Source of the DNA: Clostridia bacterium
GTDB lineage: Bacteria > Bacillota > Clostridia > Oscillospirales > CAG-272
NCBI GenBank assembly: GCA_017411745.1
Contig: JAFQPM010000002.1
Location: 143,810 to 187,331, forward strand
DNA: 43,522 nt
Direction: 5' to 3'
Position numbers and translations under genes: made by a program. Below the pieces are notes generated by a model. It was not told the origin of the DNA. It did no database searches and was given only the letters and a program-made list of their open reading frames with translations. Below are positions 22,482-30,747 of the stretch, one piece after another; the first letter of the stretch is position 1; every line of letters starts with the position of its first letter.

Positions 22482-22946
22482 ATGAATTTTCCTATTAAAG
22501 AATTTACTGAAAGCACGGAGATGACCGAGGCTGTAGGTCAAGCGTTGGCTCGGTTACTATCGAACGATGCTTCTCTGCCGAGATTCGTTGCTATGTACGG
22601 AGACCTCGGGGTTGGAAAGACATCGTTTGTGCGAGGTTTTTGCTCGGAGTTGTGCCCATCTTCTACTGTTAAATCTCCTACATTTGCTTTGGTCAATGAA
22701 TACAAGTGTCCTGCTTGTGTGGGAGGGATAAAAAAGATTTATCACTTTGATATGTACCGCATTGCAGACGAGGACGATCTGTATTCGATAGGATTTTACG
22801 ATTATCTGCGCGCCGACGCGGTCTGCATTGCTGAATGGTGCGAGATGATTCCCTATGCGCTTCCCGATTCTTACCTTAAGGTTGAGATCGAGAAGGCGGA
22901 CCTTGGTGATAAGCGAAACATTGTTATAAGTTACATTGGAGCTTGA
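22482..22946 (+). CDS. tsaE: tRNA threonylcarbamoyladenosine biosynthesis ATPase TsaE
   Basis: ATPase of the TsaB-TsaD-TsaE complex that makes t6A at position 37 of ANN-decoding tRNAs. The 154-residue product has the Walker A motif GDLGVGKTSFVRGF (about residues 40-53), the SPTFALVNEY segment and HFDMYRIADEDDLYSIGFYD, then CIAEWCEMIP with the conserved EW. Length is normal. I use the ATG at 22482; the frame also has a TTG two codons earlier. TsaB follows after 6 bp. TsaD is not in the window. Confidence 0.95.
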   Translation: MNFPIKEFTESTEMTEAVGQALARLLSNDASLPRFVAMYGDLGVGKTSFVRGFCSELCPSSTVKSPTFALVNEYKCPACVGGIKKIYHFDMYRIADEDDLYSIGFYDYLRADAVCIAEWCEMIPYALPDSYLKVEIEKADLGDKRNIVISYIGA

Positions 22947-22952
22947 ATTGAA

Positions 22953-23651
22953 ATGAAGATACTTTCTCTTGATACGACTGCTGACGTTTGCTCTGCCACG
23001 ATCTGCGATGATACCCGTCTAATCGCCGAAATGACGGTGAATACGGGTAACACCCATTCGCAAACGCTTCTGCCCGTCGTTGAACAAATATTGAAGATAT
23101 CCGAGACCGAGCTTGACGAGATCGAGCTCTTTGCCTGCAGTACGGGTCCCGGTTCGTTTACGGGAGTCAGAATAGGCGTGGCGACGATCAAGGGTCTCGC
23201 TTACGGAAAAAATAAGACTTGTGTGTCGGTCTCAACGCTGGATGCGCTTGCTTACAATTTAAAGGGTTATAGCGGTGTACTGTGCCCTGTTATGAATGCT
23301 CGAAGAAATCAGGTCTACAACGCTTTGTTTGAGTCTGACGGCTTGAATATAAAGCGACTTTGCTCTGACAGAGCACTGTCGATCGACGATCTTGACGAGG
23401 AGCTTAGTGATTTGGATAAACCGATATTCCTTTGCGGAGACGGATATTCTATTACGGAAAAGGGCTTTAAAAAAACCAAAATCGGAGTAGTTCCCGAGAG
23501 GTCAAGGCTACAAAGTGCGTATAGCGTTGCTTGCTGTGCGCTTGAAAAATATAAGCTGGGAGAGGTGTTGACCGATGCACAGATCGTTCCGATCTACCTT
23601 CGTCCCTCCCAGGCCGAGCGCGAGAGAAACGAGCGCCTCGGACTTAACTAA
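22953..23651 (+). CDS. tsaB: tRNA threonylcarbamoyladenosine biosynthesis protein TsaB
   Basis: Non-catalytic scaffold partner of TsaD, with an ASKHA fold. The 232-residue product begins MKILSLDTTADVCSATICDD and has ELFACSTGPGSFTGVRIG (about residues 54-71) and PVMNARRNQVYNALF (about 112-126), all typical for TsaB. Length is normal. It lies 6 bp behind tsaE and 21 bp before rpiB, consistent with one mRNA. Confidence 0.95.
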   Translation: MKILSLDTTADVCSATICDDTRLIAEMTVNTGNTHSQTLLPVVEQILKISETELDEIELFACSTGPGSFTGVRIGVATIKGLAYGKNKTCVSVSTLDALAYNLKGYSGVLCPVMNARRNQVYNALFESDGLNIKRLCSDRALSIDDLDEELSDLDKPIFLCGDGYSITEKGFKKTKIGVVPERSRLQSAYSVACCALEKYKLGEVLTDAQIVPIYLRPSQAERERNERLGLN

Positions 23652-23672
23652 TAAAAAATGGAATGGTGTTTT

Positions 23673-24122
23673 ATGATGAAAAAAATAGTTATTGGTTCTG
23701 ACCACGGAGGCTTTGAGCTAAAAAAAGAGGTCATCGCACATCTTGAAAAAAGAGGCATCGAGGTGACTGACGTAGGTACCTACTCTACCGAGTCCTGCAA
23801 CTATCCCGATTATGCCCGCGCGCTTTGCAAAAGGATACAGTCGGGCGAATTCGAGCGCGGAATTCTTGTTTGCGGCACGGGTATAGGCATCTCTATCGCG
23901 GCTAACAAGCACAACGGTATCCGTGCGGCTTGCTGCTCCGATACATTCTCGGCAAGAATGACGAGAATGCATAACGATGCAAACGTTCTCTGCTTTGGCG
24001 GACGAGTTGTTGGTGCGGGACTTGCTTGCGATATGGTCGATCTTTTCGTTGACACCGAATTTGAAGGTGGCAGACATACCGACAGAGTCAATATGATTGC
24101 CGACATTGAAAAGGAAAACTGA
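23673..24122 (+). CDS. rpiB: Ribose-5-phosphate isomerase B
   Basis: Interconverts ribose 5-phosphate and ribulose 5-phosphate. The 149-residue product starts MMKKIVIGSDHGGFELKKEV and has VCGTGIGISIAANKHNGIRA with the catalytic Cys (about residue 68), then HNDANVLCFGGRVVG. I use the ATG at 23673, which gives the normal family length; an ATG five codons earlier adds MEWCF. Rpe, the next pentose-phosphate enzyme, lies 1.5 kb downstream on the same strand. LacA/LacB-type sugar isomerases are related, but the CGTGIG active site and size fit RpiB. Confidence 0.93.
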   Translation: MMKKIVIGSDHGGFELKKEVIAHLEKRGIEVTDVGTYSTESCNYPDYARALCKRIQSGEFERGILVCGTGIGISIAANKHNGIRAACCSDTFSARMTRMHNDANVLCFGGRVVGAGLACDMVDLFVDTEFEGGRHTDRVNMIADIEKEN

Positions 24123-24146
24123 TTTACAGGAAGGGCGTGTTTTATA

Positions 24147-24941
24147 ATGGCTGAAAGACAGGATAAGCCTCATAAGATCGCAGAGGTTTTGCGTGCGATA
24201 ATCGGAAAGACCGAGAAAAAATATTATACGTCGGCGGTTATTCTTGCGGCAGGTGCGTCCTCTCGCATGGGTGGAGACGTCACCAAGCAGTTTTGTGAGG
24301 TCGGCGGACTTCCCGTCGTTGCACGTACCTTGATAGAGTTTGAAAAGTCCCCCTTTATCGACGAGATCGTTCTCGTGGCTAAGGCTGACGAGGTTGATAA
24401 ATACGAGGGCTTTGCCGAAAAATACCATATCACGAAGCCTTTTAAGGTGATCAAGGGCGGTCAGACAAGGCAGGAATCGGCGAGATTTGGCTCGGATGTG
24501 GTCAATAGCAAGTCGAAGTTTATCGCAATTCATGACGCGGCGAGATGTCTTATCACGCAGGAGATGATATCAAGAGTATGCCACAGCGCATATCTGCACG
24601 GCGGTGCTGTTCTGGCGGTCAGGGCGGTGGATACCGTCAAGATCGGAGATAAGAGTGCGTTTATTGAGAGCACTCCCGAAAGAAAGCTGACTTGGCAGGC
24701 GCAGACGCCCCAAGTTTTCAAAACCAACGCCTTCCGTGCGGCTACATACGTTGCACGTGATGAAAAGTTCGAGGGGACGGACGACGCTTCTTTGCTTGAG
24801 CATATAAGGATACCTGTAAAGCTTGTTGAGGGCTCGCGTGAAAATATCAAGGTCACAGAGCCGATGGATATTTACTTTGCTGAGGCGATTTTAAAGGCGA
24901 GAGCCGAGGCTGAAAAGAAGGATGACGGTGAAAAGGCATGA
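24147..24941 (+). CDS. ispD: 2-C-methyl-D-erythritol 4-phosphate cytidylyltransferase
   Basis: Third enzyme of the MEP isoprenoid pathway, joining CTP and methylerythritol phosphate. The 264-residue product has the nucleotide-binding loop [19 protein letters not shown] (about residues 31-49), the HDAARCLI segment (about 131-138) and the C-terminal [14 protein letters not shown]. About 28 residues precede the usual family start, a modest N-terminal extension. The stop overlaps the ATG of ispF, a common pairing. Confidence 0.94.
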   Translation: MAERQDKPHKIAEVLRAIIGKTEKKYYTSAVILAAGASSRMGGDVTKQFCEVGGLPVVARTLIEFEKSPFIDEIVLVAKADEVDKYEGFAEKYHITKPFKVIKGGQTRQESARFGSDVVNSKSKFIAIHDAARCLITQEMISRVCHSAYLHGGAVLAVRAVDTVKIGDKSAFIESTPERKLTWQAQTPQVFKTNAFRAATYVARDEKFEGTDDASLLEHIRIPVKLVEGSRENIKVTEPMDIYFAEAILKARAEAEKKDDGEKA

Positions 24942-25411
24942 GGATCGGTCACGGATATGACGTTCATCGGCTCGTTGACGGTAGAAAGTGCATTGTTGGC
25001 GGCGTTGATATTCCCTTTTCAAAGGGACTGCTTGGACATTCCGACGCCGACGTGCTTGTCCACGCCGTTATGGACGCGATTATAGGAGCTCTTGCGCTTG
25101 GCGATATAGGTCATCTGTTTCCTGATAACGATCCTGCATACGAGGGCGCGGACAGTCTTGTTTTATGCGCGCACGTTGCGGAAATAATGGAAAAAAAGGG
25201 CTATGTGATCGGCAATATTGATGCTACCGTCATAGCGCAGGCTCCTAAAATGGCTCCGCATATCGAAAAAATGCGCGAAAATATTGCTTCTGCACTGAAT
25301 ACCGACGTTGAAAACATCAGCGTTAAGGCAACAACCGAGGAAAAGCTCGGATTTACGGGCGAGGGTCTTGGAATTTCGGCTCACGCGGTGTGCTTGCTTG
25401 AAAAAAAGTGA
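24938..25411 (+). CDS. ispF: 2-C-methyl-D-erythritol 2,4-cyclodiphosphate synthase
   Basis: Cyclises CDP-methylerythritol phosphate in the MEP pathway. The 157-residue product starts [17 protein letters not shown] with metal ligands Asp8 and His10, then [19 protein letters not shown] (third ligand His) and [21 protein letters not shown] sequence near the C-terminus ([17 protein letters not shown]). Length is normal. The ATG overlaps the ispD stop (ATGA). Confidence 0.96.
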   Translation: MRIGHGYDVHRLVDGRKCIVGGVDIPFSKGLLGHSDADVLVHAVMDAIIGALALGDIGHLFPDNDPAYEGADSLVLCAHVAEIMEKKGYVIGNIDATVIAQAPKMAPHIEKMRENIASALNTDVENISVKATTEEKLGFTGEGLGISAHAVCLLEKK

Positions 25412-25421
25412 TTTTGCGGTT

Positions 25422-25447
25422 GGGATCGCCGCTTTTGCGGCGATCCC
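25422..25447. other. GC-rich hairpin after ispF
   Basis: GGGATCGCCGC-TTTT-GCGGCGATCCC is a perfect 11-bp stem 10 bp past the ispF stop. There is no U-run on either strand, so it may stabilise the 3' end of the operon mRNA. The rest of the 200-bp gap to rpe holds nothing else I can support beyond the rpe ribosome binding site. Confidence 0.6.
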
Positions 25448-25611
25448 TATAAGATCACTACGGAAATGCCCTGCATTTTGTATACATCCATTTTTTTAAC
25501 GACGAAAAAGGCTATCCCCGAAGCGTTGCCTTACGACATTTTATGAGCTTTGGAGATATAATTCCACAAAAATTGACATACAATTTTTATCAAGAAAGGT
25601 CAGGTGTTTTT

Positions 25612-26283
25612 ATGATATATATTGCCCCTTCTCTGCTTGCGGCCGATTACTCAAATCTGGCTGCCGATATAAAGCGAGTTGACGAGGCTGGAGCTCAGTA
25701 TCTGCATCTCGATATTATGGACGGCGCATTCGTTCCCAATATCAGCTTTGGTCCCGAGCTTATCTCGGGCATCAGAAAATGCACTGATATGATCTTCGAC
25801 GTTCATCTTATGATCAAACGTCCCGAGAGATACATAGACAGATTCGTCAAGGCAGGCGCGGATATTATTACCGTGCATTACGAGGCTTGCGAAAATCCGA
25901 TGTCGGTGATACATCTTATTCATTCGTACGAAATGAAGGCGGGTATTGCGGTCTCGCCGAAAACCCCGGTTGAGCATCTCTTTCCCCTGATCAATCACAT
26001 CGATATGGCGCTTATCATGACGGTTGAGCCCGGGTTTGGCGGTCAGTCGCTTATTCCCGAAACTCTTGAAAAGGTTTCAACGCTTCGCAGATACGCATCC
26101 GAGCGAGGAATAAATCTCGACATCGAGGTCGACGGCGGCATCAATGCCGAGAACATTGGACTTCTGACCTCTGCGGGCGCTAACATCATCGTTGCGGGAT
26201 CTGCTATTTTCAAGGCAAAAAAACCTCGTGCGGTCATTCAGGCAATGAAAGAGTCTGCGGCTTTAAATACTTTTAAGGGATAA
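25612..26283 (+). CDS. rpe: Ribulose-phosphate 3-epimerase
   Basis: Interconverts ribulose 5-phosphate and xylulose 5-phosphate. The 223-residue TIM barrel begins MIYIAPSLLAADYSNL. It has HLDIMDGAFVPNISFG (about residues 32-47) with metal ligands, DVHLMIKRPERYI, MTVEPGFGGQSLIPET (about 137-152) and EVDGGINAENIG (about 176-187). The frame is open 23 codons further upstream, but the family start and an AAGAAAGGTCAGGTG ribosome binding site support the ATG at 25612. Confidence 0.96.
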   Translation: MIYIAPSLLAADYSNLAADIKRVDEAGAQYLHLDIMDGAFVPNISFGPELISGIRKCTDMIFDVHLMIKRPERYIDRFVKAGADIITVHYEACENPMSVIHLIHSYEMKAGIAVSPKTPVEHLFPLINHIDMALIMTVEPGFGGQSLIPETLEKVSTLRRYASERGINLDIEVDGGINAENIGLLTSAGANIIVAGSAIFKAKKPRAVIQAMKESAALNTFKG

Positions 26284-26286
26284 TTT

Positions 26287-26317
26287 AAAACCTCGTCCGT
26301 TTATTGGACGAGGTTTT
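26287..26317 (+). terminator. Rho-independent terminator of rpe
   Basis: AAAACCTCGTCC-7 nt-GGACGAGGTTTT with TT following: a perfect 12-bp stem starting 4 bp after the rpe stop. Confidence 0.93.
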
Positions 26318-26329
26318 TTGTTGGTATAA

Positions 26330-26507
26330 AGTGATATTCTTTGCTTTCGCAAAGAGTGATATTGCCCTTGCGGGCAGTGATATTCTATTTGCCTTGAAAC
26401 TCGCGTAGCGAATATCACTTGGACGAAGTCCAAATATCGCTGCAACGCAATAACACTCGCCAGAGGCGAATAGAGTTAGCGTGATACTCCAAATGGAGTA
26501 TCACGCT
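26330..26507. repeat. Modular array of AATATCACT-type units and mini-hairpins
   Basis: Three AGTGATATT units (26330, 26355, 26376) are followed by inverted copies AATATCACT (26411), AATATCGCT (26433), AATAACACT (26449) and a decayed AATAGAGTT (26469). Short hairpins fill the gaps: CTTTGC-TTTC-GCAAAG, GCCC-TTGC-GGGC, TGGAC-GAA-GTCCA, CGCC-AGA-GGCG. The array ends in a perfect 13-bp stem, AGCGTGATACTCC-AAAT-GGAGTATCACGCT (26478-26507). Left and right halves are inverted copies, so the whole could fold into one branched structure. It fills the gap between the convergent rpe and alaS genes and has no coding potential I can support. Confidence 0.8.
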
Positions 26508-26528
26508 AATCTCCCTCGTTCGTTTATT

Positions 26529-29159
26529 TTACTTTAACATACCTTCAAGGGTAGCCTTTGCAGTCTCAAGTGCTTCTGCGATCTTGGAGACGTCACGTCC
26601 GCCGGCCATAGCCGAGTCGGGACGACCGCCGCCCTTTCCGCCGGTTACTGCCGCAACTGCTCCGACGAGCTTGCCTGCGTGTGCGCCTGCGGAAACCGCA
26701 TCCTTACCTGCAACCGCGATGAAGTTGAGCTTGTCGCCCGACTTTACTGCGATAACTGCTACGGTGTCGGCGTGATCAGCCTTAATTTTATCGGAAAGAC
26801 TTCTTGCCGCATCGATCTCCATACCGTCTGCAATATAGGTCACGAGCTTGACAGCGCCAACCGATACTGCGCTTGCAAGAACGTCGTCGAGCTTGCTTCC
26901 TGCGAGCTTGGAGTTAAGAGACTCGATCTCCTTCTTCATAGCGGCGATCTCGCTCTGAAGCAGAGCAGCTCTCTTGGTGATATCCGCAGGGTTCTGAACC
27001 TTAAGCTCTGCCGCGGTATCAGCTATGAGCTTGTCCTTGGATGCGATGAGTGCGAGGACACCTGTTCCCGTAACAGCTTCGATACGGCGCACGCCTGCGG
27101 CTACGCTGGACTCGGAGGTTATCTTGAACAGACCGATCTTGCCGGTGTTATTACAGTGTGTTCCGCCGCAAAGCTCGGTCGAGAAATTGCCCATCTTGAC
27201 CATACGGACAACGTTGCCGTACTTTTCGCCGAAGAGCGCCATAGCGCCGTTCTTCTTTGCGGTCTCGATATCGGTCTCCATAGTTACGATATCGTTTGCT
27301 GCGAGAATATTGACGTTTACGAGAGCCTCAACTCTCTTGATCTCATCTGCGGTGAGTGCTGCGAAATGAGTGAAGTCGAAGCGGCATACGTCTTCATTGA
27401 CGTAAGAGCCTGCCTGCTCTACGTGGTTGCCGAGGACTGCGCGGAGCGCCGCCTGAAGCAAGTGAGCCGCGGAGTGATTGCGGCAGGTAGCCATACGCTT
27501 TGCGTCGTTTATGTCTGCGGTGACTGCATCGCCAACCTTAAGCTCGCCGTTTGCCACGGTGCAAAGGTGGAGGTATACGCCGTCGGTCTTCTTGGTATCG
27601 TAAACTGTGCCGAGGAACTTGTCTGAGTAGATAGTACCCGTGTCACCAACCTGTCCGCCGCCCTCTCCGTAGAAGGGGGTACGGTCAAGGATAACGGTGC
27701 AATCGCCCTCGGAAACGCTGTCAACACTTCCCTCGTCGGTAAGTATTGCAATTACCTTAGCTTCGCTTCTGTAGTCGGTGTAGCCTGTAAATTCAGTCTT
27801 GGAAAGATCGGAGATGAGTGACTTGGAGGACTCGTCCCATCCGCCGATATTTGCTCTCGCTTCTCTTGCGCGGATCTTCTGCTGCTGCATAAGTGCAACG
27901 AACTTTTCCTCGTCGATCTTGAGGTTGCTCTCTGCCGCGATCTCACGGGTAAGATCGATCGGGAATCCGAACGTATCGTAGAGCTTGAATACTTCTTCGC
28001 CCGAGATAGTGTCGGCATGGTCGGCGATAGCGCCGCGAATGAGATCGGAGAGGATCGAGAGACCCGCATCAACGGTTGCGTCAAAGCGCTCCTCCTCCAT
28101 AGAGATGACCTTGAGTATATAGTCGCGCTTTTCCTCAAGCTCGGGGTATGCGCGGCAGCTTTCGTTGATAGCAACGGTAACGGTGTCAACAAGGAACGCG
28201 TGATTGATGCCGAGAAGCTTGCCGTGACGGCATGCACGACGGATTATACGGCGAAGGACGTAGCCTCTTCCCTCGTTGGAAGGAATTACGCCGTCGGATA
28301 TCATAAACATTGCGCTTCTCGAGTGGTCGGTGATAACGCGGATAGAAATATCGTTCTCTGCGTTGTCGCCGTAGGTCTTGTTTGCGATCTCGCAGGTCTT
28401 GTCGATGACCTTGCGGATAGAGTCGACCTCGAACATATTGTCAACGCCCTGCATTACGCAAGCGAGACGCTCAAGTCCCATACCGGTATCGATATTCTTC
28501 TGCGCGAGCTCGGTGTAGTTGCCGTGACCGTCGTTATTGAACTGCGAGAATACGTTGTTCCAGATCTCCATAAATCTGTCGCAATCGCATCCGGGCTTAC
28601 AGTCGGGGCTTCCGCAGCCGTACTTGATTCCTCTGTCGAAGTAGATCTCCGAGCAAGGACCGCAGGGGCCGCTTCCGTGCTCCCAGAAGTTGTCTGCCTT
28701 GCCGAGACGGACGACGTGTGCGGGGTCTACTCCGATCTTGTTTACCCAGATGTCGTAAGCCTCCTCGTCGTGCTCGTAGATAGAGGGCCAAAGAAGATCC
28801 GCAGGGATCTCGAGCCAGCCCGTGAGGAATTCCCACGACCAAGCGATAGCCTCCTCCTTGAAATAATCTCCAAAGGAGAAGTTACCGAGCATCTCGAAGA
28901 ACGTGCCGTGGCGCGCGGTGTGACCTACGCGCTCGAGGTCAGGGGTTCTGATGCACTTCTGGCAGGTGGTTACGCGGTTGCAAGGAGGAACCTCCTCACC
29001 CGTGAAAAACTTTTTCATAGGTGCCATGCCCGAGTTTATAAGTAAAAGTGATTTGTCGTTATGAGGAACGAGAGAATACGAAGGGAGACGGAGGTGTCCC
29101 TTGGATTCAAAGAAAGAGAGATATTTTTCTCTTAAGTCGTTGAGTGATGTCCACTTCAT
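26529..29159 (-). CDS. alaS: Alanyl-tRNA synthetase
   Basis: Charges tRNA-Ala and edits mischarged Ser/Gly. The 876-residue product is full length. The N-terminal class II catalytic domain starts near LREKYLSFFESKGH, with NSGMAPMKKFFTG and MLGNFSFGDYFKEEAIAW. The editing domain has the zinc motif RNHSAAHLLQAAL (about residues 562-574) and CGGTHCNNTGKIG (about 665-677). The C-terminal DHHA1/C-Ala domain has GGKGGGRPDSAMAGG near the end. An AAAGGA ribosome binding site and a promoter at 29198-29226 precede it. No T-box leader is present in the short upstream gap. Confidence 0.97.
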   Translation of the reverse strand: MKWTSLNDLREKYLSFFESKGHLRLPSYSLVPHNDKSLLLINSGMAPMKKFFTGEEVPPCNRVTTCQKCIRTPDLERVGHTARHGTFFEMLGNFSFGDYFKEEAIAWSWEFLTGWLEIPADLLWPSIYEHDEEAYDIWVNKIGVDPAHVVRLGKADNFWEHGSGPCGPCSEIYFDRGIKYGCGSPDCKPGCDCDRFMEIWNNVFSQFNNDGHGNYTELAQKNIDTGMGLERLACVMQGVDNMFEVDSIRKVIDKTCEIANKTYGDNAENDISIRVITDHSRSAMFMISDGVIPSNEGRGYVLRRIIRRACRHGKLLGINHAFLVDTVTVAINESCRAYPELEEKRDYILKVISMEEERFDATVDAGLSILSDLIRGAIADHADTISGEEVFKLYDTFGFPIDLTREIAAESNLKIDEEKFVALMQQQKIRAREARANIGGWDESSKSLISDLSKTEFTGYTDYRSEAKVIAILTDEGSVDSVSEGDCTVILDRTPFYGEGGGQVGDTGTIYSDKFLGTVYDTKKTDGVYLHLCTVANGELKVGDAVTADINDAKRMATCRNHSAAHLLQAALRAVLGNHVEQAGSYVNEDVCRFDFTHFAALTADEIKRVEALVNVNILAANDIVTMETDIETAKKNGAMALFGEKYGNVVRMVKMGNFSTELCGGTHCNNTGKIGLFKITSESSVAAGVRRIEAVTGTGVLALIASKDKLIADTAAELKVQNPADITKRAALLQSEIAAMKKEIESLNSKLAGSKLDDVLASAVSVGAVKLVTYIADGMEIDAARSLSDKIKADHADTVAVIAVKSGDKLNFIAVAGKDAVSAGAHAGKLVGAVAAVTGGKGGGRPDSAMAGGRDVSKIAEALETAKATLEGMLK

Positions 29160-29197
29160 AGGATAAGATTCCTTTCGTTTTTTACATTAACTATATA

Positions 29198-29226
29198 ATT
29201 ATATCACCGAAAAGCCGTTAAGTCAA
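29198..29226 (-). promoter_or_regulatory. alaS promoter
   Basis: On the minus strand TTGACT (29221-29226), 17 bp, TATAAT (29198-29203). The start would be near 29191, giving a leader of only about 30 nt. Confidence 0.82.
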
Positions 29227-29309
29227 GTAATTTTCAAGGAAAGTTGAACGTTTTTTTTCGGAGTTTTTGAAAAAAACGTGTTGTGTTCCCTTTTGATTGA
29301 TGGCAAAAG

Positions 29310-29339
29310 CCAAAGCGCGAGGTTGCCCTCGCGCTTTGG
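29310..29339 (-). terminator. Terminator of the leucine-rich-repeat gene
   Basis: CCAAAGCGCGAG-6 nt-CTCGCGCTTTGG: a perfect 12-bp stem 8 bp past the stop, followed on the minus strand by CTTTTGCC. Confidence 0.8.
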
Positions 29340-29347
29340 GGTGAATT

Positions 29348-30673
29348 TTATTCCTCGGGAACGTAGTTGTAAATTATAGTTGCGTTTTTAAGCGGAATAT
29401 TTTCTTTACCTATAGTTATGCTTGCCCATTTTTCCTCACTTCTGACATAATAAACTGTATCAAGACTATCGCATCCCAAAAAAGCGGAATCGCCAACATT
29501 GACCACATGCTGCGAAATAATTATGCTCGTCAAGCTGTCGCAGCCGCAGAATGCACACGACTCAATGCTATTGACCCACGGTGGAATAGTCACGCTTGTA
29601 AGACTGTCGCAATCGGTGAAAAGGTTATATTCAATTGTTTTGATCCAATACGGCAGAGTTATATTCGTAAGATCGGTGCAACCCTGAAATGCGCGTTTAC
29701 CAATACTAACTACGTTGTCAGGAATGGTAATCTCAGCAAGGGCGGAGCAGCCATAAAACGAGCTATCGCCTATACTGGTTACACTATCTGAAATTTCAAT
29801 ATTTGTGAGACTTGTACAATGAGAAAACGCGTCGTTTCCTACACTTGTTACACTGTTCGGAATTTCAATGCTTTCAAGATCTGTACAATGAAAAAATGTT
29901 CCATCGCTTATCTTTGTAACATAATTTGATATTTTTACATGCGTAAGATTGCTACATCCCCAGAACGCATTTTTACCTATATAAGTTACGCTGTCGGGTA
30001 TATCCACACTCGTAAGACTCTCACAACCTGAGAATGCACCATCGCCTATACTTGTTACGCTGTCAGGTATATCCACACCCGTAAGACTGTTGCAACTTGA
30101 GAATGCCCTCTCTCCTATGCTTGTTACACTATCTGGAATTTTCACAAGTACAAGGCTCTTGCATTCATAAAACGCATCTCTGCCGATAGTTATTACACCG
30201 TCCGGAATTTCGATAACCGTAAGGCTTTCGCAGTTTTCAAAAACTGCTATCCCCAGATTTGTAGTACCGTCGGGAATTTCAATACTTATAAGGCTCCGAC
30301 AGTGCGAGAACGCCAGATCTCCAATACTTGTAATACCATTGGGAATTTCAATGCTTTTAAGGTTTAGACAACTGTGAAATGCCATCTTGCCTATACTGGT
30401 TACGCCATCGGGAATTTTGATACTTGCAATGTTAGTGCAACTGTAGAATGCACTATCACCTATGCCGGTAACGGCGTCACCGTCGGGAGAAACGGAAGGA
30501 ATAACTATATCTGTATTCGTACAGGTTCCAATTCCGCTGACATAGCAAGTGCCGTCGCCGTTAGAAACAAATTCCAAGCTTTCGTTTGCTTGATTTGCAG
30601 GAGTGCATGATGAGAGCAACGGCAGGCACATGGTTAAAACGAGTAAGAATGCTATGAGTGATGTTTTCTTCAT
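29348..30673 (-). CDS. BspA-like leucine-rich-repeat lipoprotein
   Basis: 441-residue surface lipoprotein. The signal peptide ends in lipobox LSSC, with the lipidated Cys at about residue 23. After a short linker come about 15 tandem 23-residue repeats of the LRR_5 (BspA/TpLRR) type, with consensus V-TSIGD-AF-GC-SLT-I-IPDS. The last repeat is degenerate, and the protein ends in a short tail (NATIIYNYVPEE). Such proteins are usually displayed on the surface and may bind host or bacterial ligands; no enzyme domain is seen. A GGAGGAG site precedes the ATG. It lies 74 bp behind coaW on the same strand and may share its promoter. Confidence 0.93.
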   Translation of the reverse strand: MKKTSLIAFLLVLTMCLPLLSSCTPANQANESLEFVSNGDGTCYVSGIGTCTNTDIVIPSVSPDGDAVTGIGDSAFYSCTNIASIKIPDGVTSIGKMAFHSCLNLKSIEIPNGITSIGDLAFSHCRSLISIEIPDGTTNLGIAVFENCESLTVIEIPDGVITIGRDAFYECKSLVLVKIPDSVTSIGERAFSSCNSLTGVDIPDSVTSIGDGAFSGCESLTSVDIPDSVTYIGKNAFWGCSNLTHVKISNYVTKISDGTFFHCTDLESIEIPNSVTSVGNDAFSHCTSLTNIEISDSVTSIGDSSFYGCSALAEITIPDNVVSIGKRAFQGCTDLTNITLPYWIKTIEYNLFTDCDSLTSVTIPPWVNSIESCAFCGCDSLTSIIISQHVVNVGDSAFLGCDSLDTVYYVRSEEKWASITIGKENIPLKNATIIYNYVPEE

Positions 30674-30747
30674 ATAACTCCTCCATATTTTTCTTTTTGT
30701 CTTATAAACTCCACGTTCGAAGCGTCGGTTTTGTCCATTATTACGAT

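Noticed and set aside
26330..26507. CRISPR array
   Set aside because: The repeats are only 9 nt, occur in both orientations and alternate with hairpins rather than with unique spacers of constant length. No cas genes are near.
26679..29045. Open frames of 315 and 342 codons opposite alaS
   Set aside because: alaS is unambiguous over its full length; these frames arise from its codon usage.
29160..29230. T-box leader upstream of alaS
   Set aside because: The predicted alaS promoter leaves a leader of only about 30 nt, with no T-box motif or terminator.
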